Part shown: positions 1-5,825 of the stretch, piece by piece
Layout of the letters: each line of letters begins with the position of its first letter
How positions within the stretch are numbered: position 1 is the stretch's first letter
NCBI GenBank assembly: GCA_027451425.1
Contig: DAIDJH010000115.1
Location: forward strand, 1-6,337
DNA: 6,337 bases
Reading direction: 5' to 3'
Source: Bdellovibrionales bacterium
GTDB taxonomy: Bacteria > Bdellovibrionota > Bdellovibrionia > Bdellovibrionales > UBA1609
The notes under the pieces: model-generated
Told to the model about the DNA's origin: nothing
The model's database searches: none
Seen by the model: only the letters and a program-made list of their open reading frames with translations
Program-made: the position numbers and the translations under genes

Positions 1-673
1 TCATGAATGAAATTTTGGTCGCGAGCATGGCGTTTGCCGCATATTTGGTGAGTTCGGCCGAGCGAATATCCATAAAAATCACGGGATGGCGATTCAAAAT
101 AAAAGGCGCGTAAAGCTGCTCGATTTTTTTTCTGGCGTATTCGTCTTCACAGCCCGCCACAATTCGGTCTGGCCGCATAAAATCGTTCACCGCGGCACCC
201 TCTTTTAAAAACTCGGGATTCGATGCAATGGAGAATTGCACATTCACCCCGCGCTTTGTGATCTGTTCACGAATAGCCGCTTTGACTTTATCGCCTGTGC
301 CGACGGGGACGGTCGATTTGGTGATGATCAATTTACGTTCGCTGATCGAATCGCCAATCGCTCGCGCTACGCCGAGAACGTGCTTAAGGTCGGCGCTGCC
401 GTCTTCGTTCGGTGGAGTGCCAACGGCGATCATTAAAATTTCACTGTCGCGTACGGCATCAACAAGATTTGTTGTAAAATGCAGGCGTTTGGCCGTGAAG
501 TTGCTTTTGACGAGTTCTTCAAGGCCGGGCTCATAAATGGGGACGATACCGTCTTGCAGGCGGCGGATTTTGGATTCGTCAACGTCGACGCAGGTAACGG
601 TGTTGCCGACTTCGGCGAGGCAAGTCCCCGTGACAAGACCCACGTACCCAGTGCCAATAACAGCCAGTTTCAT
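1..673 (-). CDS. ugd: UDP-glucose 6-dehydrogenase, N-terminal part (cut by the window's left edge)
   Basis: Cytoplasmic enzyme that oxidises UDP-glucose to UDP-glucuronate in two NAD-dependent steps, supplying acidic sugar for capsule, exopolysaccharide or LPS. The 224 visible residues begin [16 protein letters not shown]: the GxGxxG NAD-binding loop is at residues 7-12 and the acidic end of the second strand (VDVDESK) at 29-35. Other family blocks follow: YEPGLEEL (47-54), VGTPPNEDG (84-92), STVPVGT (120-126), NPEFLKEG with the conserved Glu (152-159), and ELTKYAANA with the conserved Lys (207-215). The full family length is about 430-450, so the catalytic Cys and the UDP-binding C-terminal domain lie outside the window. 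The start is ATG at 673, with GGAG at 682-685 eight bases upstream. It overlaps the stop of the SDR gene by four bases (ATGA), so it is the second gene of an operon and probably translationally coupled. No break is seen in the visible frame. Confidence 0.96.
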   Translation of the reverse strand, partial: MKLAVIGTGYVGLVTGTCLAEVGNTVTCVDVDESKIRRLQDGIVPIYEPGLEELVKSNFTAKRLHFTTNLVDAVRDSEILMIAVGTPPNEDGSADLKHVLGVARAIGDSISERKLIITKSTVPVGTGDKVKAAIREQITKRGVNVQFSIASNPEFLKEGAAVNDFMRPDRIVAGCEDEYARKKIEQLYAPFILNRHPVIFMDIRSAELTKYAANAMLATKISFM

Positions 674-1494
674 AAAACATTCTCCGACTTGTGTTTATGA
701 CCGCGGTTCAATCGACCGGCGATCTTAGCCGTAATACTACGCGGTGCCAATCTTGTTGAAAACGTCATCAAACGATTGATTGTACCTGCGATAGCCACGG
801 TTGAACCGCATTTCATCGCCTCGTAGCCGATTTCCGCTACTTTTGCCGCGGGCAATACGGCGGGAGTTTTAAGCATACCGGCGTCATCGGCCATATTGGC
901 GCCCGATTGAAAACCCGTGAGCACAGGGCCAGGGCAAAGAGCTGTGACTGTAACACCCGAGTTTTTAAGTTCAACGGCGAGTGCCTCGGTGAAACTCAAA
1001 ACGTAGGCCTTCGTAGCATAGTAAACAGCCATGTATGGGCCGGGCTGAAATGCCGCGATCGAGGCCACGTTGAGAATTCGGCCATTTTGCTTTTCAACCA
1101 TGCCGGCGGCGAAATAGCGCGTAAGGAGCGTGAGCGTCTCCATGTTGAGTGTCATCATGCTCTCGATTTTGGCGTCTTTTGAGCGAACGAATGCACCGGC
1201 ATCGCCAAAACCGGCATTGTTGATCAGGGTGTCAGGAGAAAGCCCCATTTTTTTAACTTGATCGTAGAGCTCTCGCGCCGATCCGTGCTGACCGAGATCC
1301 ATTGCAAGCACGTGGCAATGAATCGAGTGGGTCTTCTCAAGTTCACGAGCGAGATGTTCGAGCTTTTCCTTTGTGCGCGCCACCAATATCAAGTCGCAGC
1401 GTTCACGTGCCGCCAAAGTTTTCGCAAGCTCGAGGCCAATGCCGTTTGAAGCTCCGGTTATTAACGCGAGTTGATGGACGTTACGCGCAGGCAC
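670..1494 (-). CDS. short-chain dehydrogenase/reductase (SDR), classical DltE/COG0300-like
   Basis: NAD(P)H-dependent oxidoreductase of the classical SDR family, 274 residues from the start chosen here. Visible motifs are the cofactor loop TGASNGIG (13-20), Arg40 after the second strand (VARTKEKL), which favours NADP(H), the DL pair near 66, NNAG (92-95), Asn117, catalytic Ser145, and Tyr158 with Lys162 (YxxxK), then PGP (188-190). All catalytic residues are present, so it should be active. The substrate cannot be read from sequence; the C-terminal stretch ([14 protein letters not shown]) resembles DltE/COG0300-type SDRs acting on lipid-like or unassigned carbonyls, not NDP-sugar epimerases. 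The GTG start at 1494 is preferred over an in-frame TTG at 1521 because a perfect AGGAGG lies six bases before GTG, whereas TTG has no ribosome site. The stop overlaps the ugd start by four bases, so it leads the SDR-ugd operon. It diverges from the thioesterase gene. Confidence 0.93.
   Translation of the reverse strand: MPARNVHQLALITGASNGIGLELAKTLAARERCDLILVARTKEKLEHLARELEKTHSIHCHVLAMDLGQHGSARELYDQVKKMGLSPDTLINNAGFGDAGAFVRSKDAKIESMMTLNMETLTLLTRYFAAGMVEKQNGRILNVASIAAFQPGPYMAVYYATKAYVLSFTEALAVELKNSGVTVTALCPGPVLTGFQSGANMADDAGMLKTPAVLPAAKVAEIGYEAMKCGSTVAIAGTINRLMTFSTRLAPRSITAKIAGRLNRGHKHKSENVL
682..685 (-). promoter_or_regulatory. ribosome binding site of ugd inside the SDR 3' end
   Basis: GGAG on the minus strand, eight bases before the ugd ATG and within the last codons of the SDR gene. 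Together with the ATGA stop/start overlap it fits re-initiation or coupled translation of ugd. Confidence 0.6.
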
Positions 1495-1500
1495 GGGGGT

Positions 1501-1506
1501 CCTCCT
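1501..1506 (-). promoter_or_regulatory. ribosome binding site of the SDR gene (decides a GTG start)
   Basis: The forward sequence CCTCCT reads AGGAGG on the minus strand, six bases before the GTG at 1494. It is a full match to the anti-Shine-Dalgarno sequence and lies inside the longer TTG-started frame, which is why the shorter GTG start is chosen. Confidence 0.8.
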
Positions 1507-1528
1507 ATGGACAAGACGCAAATCTTAC

Positions 1529-1534
1529 AGGAAG
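1529..1534 (+). promoter_or_regulatory. ribosome binding site of the thioesterase gene
   Basis: AGGAAG nine bases before the ATG at 1544 but only three bases before the alternative TTG at 1538. The spacing favours the ATG start. Confidence 0.55.
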
Positions 1535-1543
1535 ATATTGTCG

Positions 1544-1993
1544 ATGGATAGCGCTTTTCACCTTCCACAGGTTTTGCAAAATCAAATTCCATTGTCAAAG
1601 CAAATGGGAATTGAAGTTGCGGTTTCGAGCGCTGCGCTTGTGCAGTTTCGTTTGCCGCTTGAGCCAAACCGTAACCATAAAATGACGGCATTCGGGGGGA
1701 CGCTCATTGCCGCGCAGGCGCTGGCGTGTTGGGGGCTTTTGATGGAACTCCTGACCGCTCATCACGTTGATGCCGAAGTGGTTTTGCAGCGCGAACACTC
1801 TGAATTTTTTAAACCTGTCGCGGCAGATTTTCTCGTTGAAACGCGACGGCTGGTGGAGAGCGAATCTGAAAGATTTTTTCAAATGCTGCAACTCCATAAA
1901 AAAGCGCGTATCGAAGTATCCGCGCAGGTGGTTTGTAACGGGTCGGTCGCGTGCGAATTCAACGGTCAGTACGTGGCGATTATGAAGGTGTGA
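1544..1993 (+). CDS. YiiD_C-type hotdog-fold thioesterase, stand-alone
   Basis: Predicted cytoplasmic thioesterase of 149 residues, matching the domain at the C-terminus of E. coli YiiD (the TIGR02447 / YiiD_C family as I recognise it). The diagnostic block is LPLEPNRNHKMTAFGG at 37-52 (P-N-x-N-h-x-x-T-x-F-G-G), followed by a hydrophobic helix ending ACWGLLMELL (61-70) and the strand SEFFKPVAADF (86-96). The length equals one hotdog domain; there is no GNAT acetyltransferase part as in E. coli YiiD. Such domains are expected to hydrolyse acyl-CoA or acyl-ACP thioesters, but the substrate of this group is not established. ATG at 1544 is chosen for its spacing to AGGAAG. It is probably co-transcribed with the glycosyltransferase 18 bp downstream and diverges from the SDR gene across 49 bp. 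Confidence 0.85.
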   Translation: MDSAFHLPQVLQNQIPLSKQMGIEVAVSSAALVQFRLPLEPNRNHKMTAFGGTLIAAQALACWGLLMELLTAHHVDAEVVLQREHSEFFKPVAADFLVETRRLVESESERFFQMLQLHKKARIEVSAQVVCNGSVACEFNGQYVAIMKV

Positions 1994-2011
1994 CAATGAC
2001 GAAGGGCGAGC

Positions 2012-2740
2012 GTGACTGAAATTTTAAAACGGTTATCGGTAATCGTGCCTTTTCACGGCGTGGATCTACACTGGAAGGATTTGCTTCAAGATTTGCGCCC
2101 GCTGCCGAAAAGTGCCGAGATTATTCTCGTTGGGCCGGATGAACCGCCGGCGGAAATTTTAATAAAAGCGAGCGAGTACATGGTGGCGCAAGTGCGCTAC
2201 GTTTACGCGCCGAAAGGTCGCGGGGTGCAGCTGAATGCGGGGGCAAAAGCTGCCAGCAAAGATTTTTTTTGGTTTTTGCACGCGGATTCAAAAGTTCCGC
2301 GACCGTCATTATTTTTATTGAGCCAATCCTTGCAAGCAGAGCCCGAGGTTTTACATTTTTTCGATTTAAAGTTTTTAGACGACGGGCCGAAGGTGATGTT
2401 TCTCAATTCTCTGGGAGCAAATTTTCGCTCCCGCTATTTAGGGATGCCATTCGGGGATCAGGGCTTTGCCGTGTCGCGCGCGCTGTTTTACCGTATCGGC
2501 GGATTTGCTGAAAATGCGGCCTACGGCGAAGATCATCTGTTCATTTGGCAAGCTCGGCGCAAACGCGTGCCGGTGCGCAGGATTGCGGCGCCGATTTTTA
2601 CCAGCGCGCGCCGGTACGATTCGCAGGGGTGGGCCGCGCTGACGTCACGCCGGCTGTATCTGACCTATCGTCAAGCCGCCAGCGAAATTGTGAAGCTCGC
2701 CAAAGTTCGCGTCATTGAATGCGTGCGAGAAAAAGTCTAG
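2012..2740 (+). CDS. family 2 glycosyltransferase, TIGR04283-like
   Basis: GT-A fold glycosyltransferase, 242 residues, expected to transfer a sugar from a nucleotide-sugar donor at the cytoplasmic side. The N-terminus reads LSVIVPFHG (8-16), the usual first strand. KGRGVQLNAGAKAA (68-81) and the metal-binding LHADS (89-93, with Asp92 as the DxD-type residue) follow. Then come PFGDQG (146-151), IGGFAENAAYGEDHLF with the acidic Glu173-Asp174 (162-177), and TSARRY (197-202). The GDQG plus SARR combination is what I know from the TIGR04283 group, annotated as arsenosugar-biosynthesis glycosyltransferase; no arsenic gene is present here, so that role is not claimed. No transmembrane segment is evident. 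The start is GTG at 2012 with AAGGG five bases ahead; an ATG at 1996 is out of frame and stops after seven codons. It lies 18 bp after the thioesterase stop, likely in the same transcript. Confidence 0.87.
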   Translation: MTEILKRLSVIVPFHGVDLHWKDLLQDLRPLPKSAEIILVGPDEPPAEILIKASEYMVAQVRYVYAPKGRGVQLNAGAKAASKDFFWFLHADSKVPRPSLFLLSQSLQAEPEVLHFFDLKFLDDGPKVMFLNSLGANFRSRYLGMPFGDQGFAVSRALFYRIGGFAENAAYGEDHLFIWQARRKRVPVRRIAAPIFTSARRYDSQGWAALTSRRLYLTYRQAASEIVKLAKVRVIECVREKV

Positions 2741-2762
2741 GCAAAAGAGCACATGGCCTAAT
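2741..2762. other. convergent gap between glycosyltransferase and ETF-QO genes
   Basis: Only 22 bases separate the two stop codons. A weak inverted repeat TAGGC (2738-2742) / GCCTA (2756-2760) spans the gap with a 13-base loop and no T-run, so I do not call a terminator. Transcripts from the two sides probably overlap at their 3' ends. Confidence 0.5.
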
Positions 2763-4466
2763 CTACATCTCAGAATAATTTGGACCCGAACCGCCCTCGC
2801 GAGGTTGCCAGCGCGGCCCTAAAATATCGGTGGCTTTGCAATCAATGCAGTTGGGTGCGTTGACGATGAGTTTGTCGCCGCGCCGTTCGTACACTCCCGC
2901 GGGGCAAAGAGCCGCATACATGTCCGCAACTTCAGCTGGTATGTCTTTGCCCACCGTTAAATGTTGAGGAACGTCATCGCGGGTTTTGTTGCCCGACAGA
3001 TAGACCGCATCGACTTTGCTGAGAGTTTTGATTCCTGAAACAGCGTCGGTTTCGTTGACGACGAATTCGCCGGGAGTTTTTGGTTCATCGGCATCTTCGT
3101 GGGCATGCGACGAGGAGGGGAATGCTCCGCCAGTCAATGTCATGAGACCGGCTTTGATACCGCCTAGATAAAAACCCGATTTGAACGCCTGCCGCATGCC
3201 GCGCACCTTTTTGAGATCGCGCGCGATGAACGAAGCGTGAACGGCTTCGTCATATTTTTTAAGCGAATTGGCTGAGATCACTTCGGCTGGCCCGATAAAA
3301 TCTTTTTTATTTAAAGCGGAAAAAATGGCTTCGGCCGCGAGCATTCCGGATTTCATGGCGTAGTGAATGCCTTTTAGCGCCGGTACGTTCACAAATCCCG
3401 CCGCGTCGCCGGCTAAGATGACTCCATCGCCGTGCAATCGCTTGGGCAGCGAATTCCACCCGCCCTCGGGGATGGTTTTTGCACCCCACTCCAACACTTC
3501 GCCGCCTTCGAGATATTGGGCAAACAGTGGGTGCCGTTTGAGCCGCTGTAAGAGTTTGTGCGTGTCGAGTTGTGCTGGCTTGTAATCGAGACCGACGACG
3601 AGACCGAATGAAACTTGATCGTCAGCCATCGGGTACATAAAACTGCCGCCGAAACAATCGAGCGGTAGTGGAAAGCCGAGCGTGTGCGTGACTTCGCGCG
3701 GAGATTTCTTCACACGCCAAAGTTCTTTGACCCCGAGCGCGTAGATCTGCGGGTGCGGCGATTCAATGTCTTGCCATTTTTGATAAGCCTGTGAAAGTGC
3801 GCTGCGTGTACCGTCGCAAATCACCGTCACTTTAGCGGTAATGTCTGTCGGCGCCATGTACTGACTGCCAGGTTGACCATCGCGTGTGAGGCCGGCGGGA
3901 GATGTTCGTACTCCAAGCACAGTTTGCCCATCCGTCAAAAGCGAATCGGCGGGGAAGCTTGTGAGAATATTGATGCCAAGTTCTTCAGCTTTTTTGCCCA
4001 TGAACCGCACCACCTCACATAGAGACGCGACGTAATTGCCATCGTTATGCATAGTGGGGGGCGTCGGCACGGAAATTTGCCCGGATTCCGTTAAAAAATA
4101 AACTCGATCGCCTTCGACTTTGCGACGAAATGGATATTCCGACTCCGCCATGTCGGGAAACAGCTCACGCCACGCACGAGGGTTGATGACCGCTCCCGAA
4201 AGCGTATGACCACCGAGATTCGCGGCTTTTTCAAGCACGCCGATTTGGATGTCGGCCATGCCATTTTTACGGGCGAGACGGGCCAAGTGGATTGCACCAG
4301 CTAAACCAGTTGGGCCACCGCCAACGAATAACACGTCAAGTGGCACAGTCTCGCCGGAGGCTGGCGGTGCTATCGTTGCTGACGGCTCACCGCTCGACTG
4401 CGCTTGTCGCAGTTGTACAATTAATTTCTTGGTGTCGAGTTCTGGCTGATATTTTTTTGGAATCAT
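2763..4466 (-). CDS. electron transfer flavoprotein-ubiquinone oxidoreductase (ETF-QO), with one Fe-S cysteine missing
   Basis: Membrane-associated flavoprotein that takes electrons from reduced ETF and passes them to ubiquinone or menaquinone, joining acyl-CoA dehydrogenases to the respiratory chain. It has 567 residues from ATG 4466, near the usual 550-600. Domains in order are: FAD loop FVGGGPTGLAGA (47-58), LEKAANLGGHTLSGAVINP (78-96), GVKELW (245-250), GGSFMYP (273-279), and LAGDAAGFVNVPALKGIHYAMKSG (351-374). The C-terminal ferredoxin-like part has CPAGVYE (Cys521) and NCIDCKATDI (Cys540, Cys543), ending EGGSGPNYSEM. Where typical ETF-QOs read CxxCxxC, the last position here is Thr546, so only three of four cluster ligands are visible; the reading frame is intact around it. 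No clear Shine-Dalgarno precedes ATG 4466; an in-frame TTG at 4472 is the alternative. Its neighbours are a lipoprotein gene 84 bp upstream and, beyond it, an acyl-CoA dehydrogenase, on the same strand. Confidence 0.95.
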   Translation of the reverse strand: MIPKKYQPELDTKKLIVQLRQAQSSGEPSATIAPPASGETVPLDVLFVGGGPTGLAGAIHLARLARKNGMADIQIGVLEKAANLGGHTLSGAVINPRAWRELFPDMAESEYPFRRKVEGDRVYFLTESGQISVPTPPTMHNDGNYVASLCEVVRFMGKKAEELGINILTSFPADSLLTDGQTVLGVRTSPAGLTRDGQPGSQYMAPTDITAKVTVICDGTRSALSQAYQKWQDIESPHPQIYALGVKELWRVKKSPREVTHTLGFPLPLDCFGGSFMYPMADDQVSFGLVVGLDYKPAQLDTHKLLQRLKRHPLFAQYLEGGEVLEWGAKTIPEGGWNSLPKRLHGDGVILAGDAAGFVNVPALKGIHYAMKSGMLAAEAIFSALNKKDFIGPAEVISANSLKKYDEAVHASFIARDLKKVRGMRQAFKSGFYLGGIKAGLMTLTGGAFPSSSHAHEDADEPKTPGEFVVNETDAVSGIKTLSKVDAVYLSGNKTRDDVPQHLTVGKDIPAEVADMYAALCPAGVYERRGDKLIVNAPNCIDCKATDILGPRWQPREGGSGPNYSEM

Positions 4467-4550
4467 CGCCAAATGATAAAGGGGACGGGCACATTTTGGT
4501 AGTCAAGCGGGGCTGTGCGGCATGGATCCAGAACCTCGCGTCTTTAAAAT

Positions 4551-5642
4551 CTACTGTACGGGCGGCAAAAACGGTTGGAAGGGGATTTTCGGGTAAAGAA
4601 TCTTGTTGTTTGGGTCCTGAGCTGGATAATTGAACCAATTCAAAACATTGGCAGCTGGATTGGGATTTTGTCCCAACAAATATTGTCTATATTGCGAGAG
4701 GAGTGGATAGCCGTTGTCAATTTTTACTCCCTCCTGCATCCATTGCCAATCGGTTGGTATGATGAACCCCCACGGGTAGCCATTCATATCAAAGTTTTGG
4801 GGGTCGACGTTAATGATATCCTCATTATAGTTTGTGGCTAAGTTATGAAGAACCACGCGAAATTTCGATGAGTCGAATAGCCCATTTGTTGGCACCGGGT
4901 TCATTTCAGGATCTTCAAGCGTGATATGAATTCGCGCGTTCTGCTGGGCGTATATATAGTTGCTGGGAACTCCAGATGTATAACCCGATGGCAGCCGCGT
5001 ATCGATCAAGCCGCTTTGCACGCCAAACGCTTCGTGAGTGCTCTGATAAACAACGATATCCTGATTGTACGGGAATGATGTCGGCTGCCCGGTCACATTA
5101 CCGTTAGCATCGTAGTACGTCAGCGTGACTTGTGCAGAACCGCTGAACATGGGTGCCGTCGTCGGCAAAAGGCTACTGTTGGCCGCCGCAGTTGTCACTT
5201 GGCCCGTGAGTGACAATAGAAGTTGGTGATCATCACCAGCGCCGACCGCGCGTGGATAGAAATCGATGTAGATATCCGTAATGTATTGTTGGGTTCCAAT
5301 TGTTTCGGTTTTTTCTTGAATTTCGAATTCAGTCAAAAAGTCGTTGTAGTCATAATCGGGATACACTGATGGAGTCGTCCCTGGGGGATAATAAAGGTCT
5401 TCCCACGCGACGGCGTTGATCGTCGAAAGCTGCAGTTGCGTGGATGTTGGTGGCGTTGGCGTCGTCGGCGGAGTTACAGGCGTGGTTGGCGGTGTGCTGG
5501 GATTGCCTTGCGCGGCGGGGGATTGTTCGTTAGCTGTACTGGCGGAATTGAATTTAACCTGTCCGCAGTTGTTAAAAACAACAAGCGTCGTTATCGCGAT
5601 GGTCGCAGAGATAACCAATGTGTATCGAGCTGAGACTTGCAT
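4551..5642 (-). CDS. secreted lipoprotein with Pro/Thr linker and LruC-type (DUF4842) domain
   Basis: A 363-residue exported protein of unknown function. The N-terminus has one basic residue (Arg6), a hydrophobic stretch (8-23) and then FNNCGQ with Cys26. This looks like a lipoprotein signal peptide, although FNNC departs from the usual L-A/S-G/A-C lipobox. A low-complexity Pro/Thr linker fills residues 48-67. The rest matches my picture of the DUF4842 domain of LruC-type proteins: YPDYDYNDFLTEFEI (94-108), followed by a YIDFYPRAVGAGDDHQLLLSL strand pair (125-145), and near the end YPWGFIIPTDWQWMQEG with a conserved Glu304 (289-305) and GYPLLSQYRQYL (311-322). The acidic DYDYND block could bind Ca2+, which is a guess. 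Start ATG 5642 has GGGGAG close upstream. It is most likely anchored in the outer membrane. LruC is named from a Leptospira lipoprotein; similarity should be confirmed by profile search. Confidence 0.85.
   Translation of the reverse strand: MQVSARYTLVISATIAITTLVVFNNCGQVKFNSASTANEQSPAAQGNPSTPPTTPVTPPTTPTPPTSTQLQLSTINAVAWEDLYYPPGTTPSVYPDYDYNDFLTEFEIQEKTETIGTQQYITDIYIDFYPRAVGAGDDHQLLLSLTGQVTTAAANSSLLPTTAPMFSGSAQVTLTYYDANGNVTGQPTSFPYNQDIVVYQSTHEAFGVQSGLIDTRLPSGYTSGVPSNYIYAQQNARIHITLEDPEMNPVPTNGLFDSSKFRVVLHNLATNYNEDIINVDPQNFDMNGYPWGFIIPTDWQWMQEGVKIDNGYPLLSQYRQYLLGQNPNPAANVLNWFNYPAQDPNNKILYPKIPFQPFLPPVQ
5442..5501 (-). repeat. Pro/Thr-coding low-complexity tract in the lipoprotein gene
   Basis: Twenty codons made almost only of Pro and Thr, written as imperfect repeats of ACNCCNCC-like units (GGCGT/GGCGG units on the plus strand). 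It forms a flexible linker between the lipid anchor region and the folded domain. Such tracts can change length by slippage. Confidence 0.65.
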
Positions 5643-5645
5643 TTA

Positions 5646-5653
5646 CTCCCCTT
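5646..5653 (-). promoter_or_regulatory. ribosome binding site of the lipoprotein gene
   Basis: AAGGGGAG on the minus strand, ending three bases before the ATG at 5642 (the core AAGG is seven bases away). It supports this start, which also gives the complete signal peptide. Confidence 0.6.
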
Positions 5654-5673
5654 GGCTTCAGTTGCTCATTCCC

Positions 5674-5709
5674 AATATAACTATACAGCAATTGTTGTAC
5701 CATCGGCAG
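5674..5709 (-). promoter_or_regulatory. possible sigma-70-like promoter of the lipoprotein gene
   Basis: Two overlapping -10-like hexamers stand on the minus strand, TATAGT at 5680-5685 and TATATT at 5674-5679, each a five-of-six match. The -35 is weak: CTGCCG, 18 bases before TATAGT (three of six), or GGTACA, 16 bases before TATATT. Transcription would begin near 5667-5673, giving a leader of about 25-32 bases. The 183-bp gap behind acyl-CoA dehydrogenase leaves room for a promoter here. Confidence 0.35.
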
Positions 5710-5717
5710 TTTTTCGT

Positions 5718-5737
5718 CTTTTCAATAGGATGAAAAG
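5718..5737. repeat. perfect 7-bp inverted repeat upstream of the lipoprotein gene
   Basis: CTTTTCA (5718-5724), a six-base spacer, then TGAAAAG (5731-5737). It lies just upstream of the candidate -35 of the lipoprotein gene and about 90 bases past the acyl-CoA dehydrogenase stop. The stem is AT-rich and lacks a clean T-run after it on the minus strand, so it fits a protein-binding operator at least as well as a terminator. Confidence 0.45.
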
Positions 5738-5825
5738 TCATCGTCTCATTTTGAGGCGGCGAAGTTATGGGCAGTGGCGAACCTATGAGCGGGTGGGGGC
5801 ATTTGGCTTAGTTTTTGATCGAATG

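Larger units (their letters stand above)
5643..5825. other. intergenic region between acyl-CoA dehydrogenase and the lipoprotein gene
   Basis: At 183 bases this is the longest non-coding stretch. It holds the ribosome site, the possible promoter and the inverted repeat listed separately. I see no convincing small ORF, strong GC-rich terminator or RNA gene in the remainder (about 5738-5825). Confidence 0.6.

Noticed and set aside
1495..1521. Longer SDR reading with a TTG start at 1521
   Set aside because: It would add nine residues, but the AGGAGG site lies inside that extension and is placed correctly for the GTG at 1494.
1302..1685. 127-codon plus-strand frame crossing the SDR start and the divergent spacer
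   Set aside because: It is antisense to the conserved SDR N-terminus, overlaps the thioesterase in another frame, and is basic with no recognisable domain.
1595..1996. 133-codon open frame on the minus strand opposite the thioesterase gene
   Set aside because: Its protein shows no family motif, and the plus-strand thioesterase explains this stretch with conserved motifs.
1996..2019. ATG at 1996 as a start for the glycosyltransferase
   Set aside because: It is in another frame and meets TGA after seven codons.
2738..2760. Bidirectional terminator between the convergent genes
   Set aside because: The inverted repeat has only five-base arms with a 13-base loop and no T-run on either strand.
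5416..5733. Plus-strand frame rich in Val/Gly opposite the lipoprotein 5' end
   Set aside because: The Val/Gly run is only the complement of the Pro/Thr linker codons; there is no ribosome site or family match.
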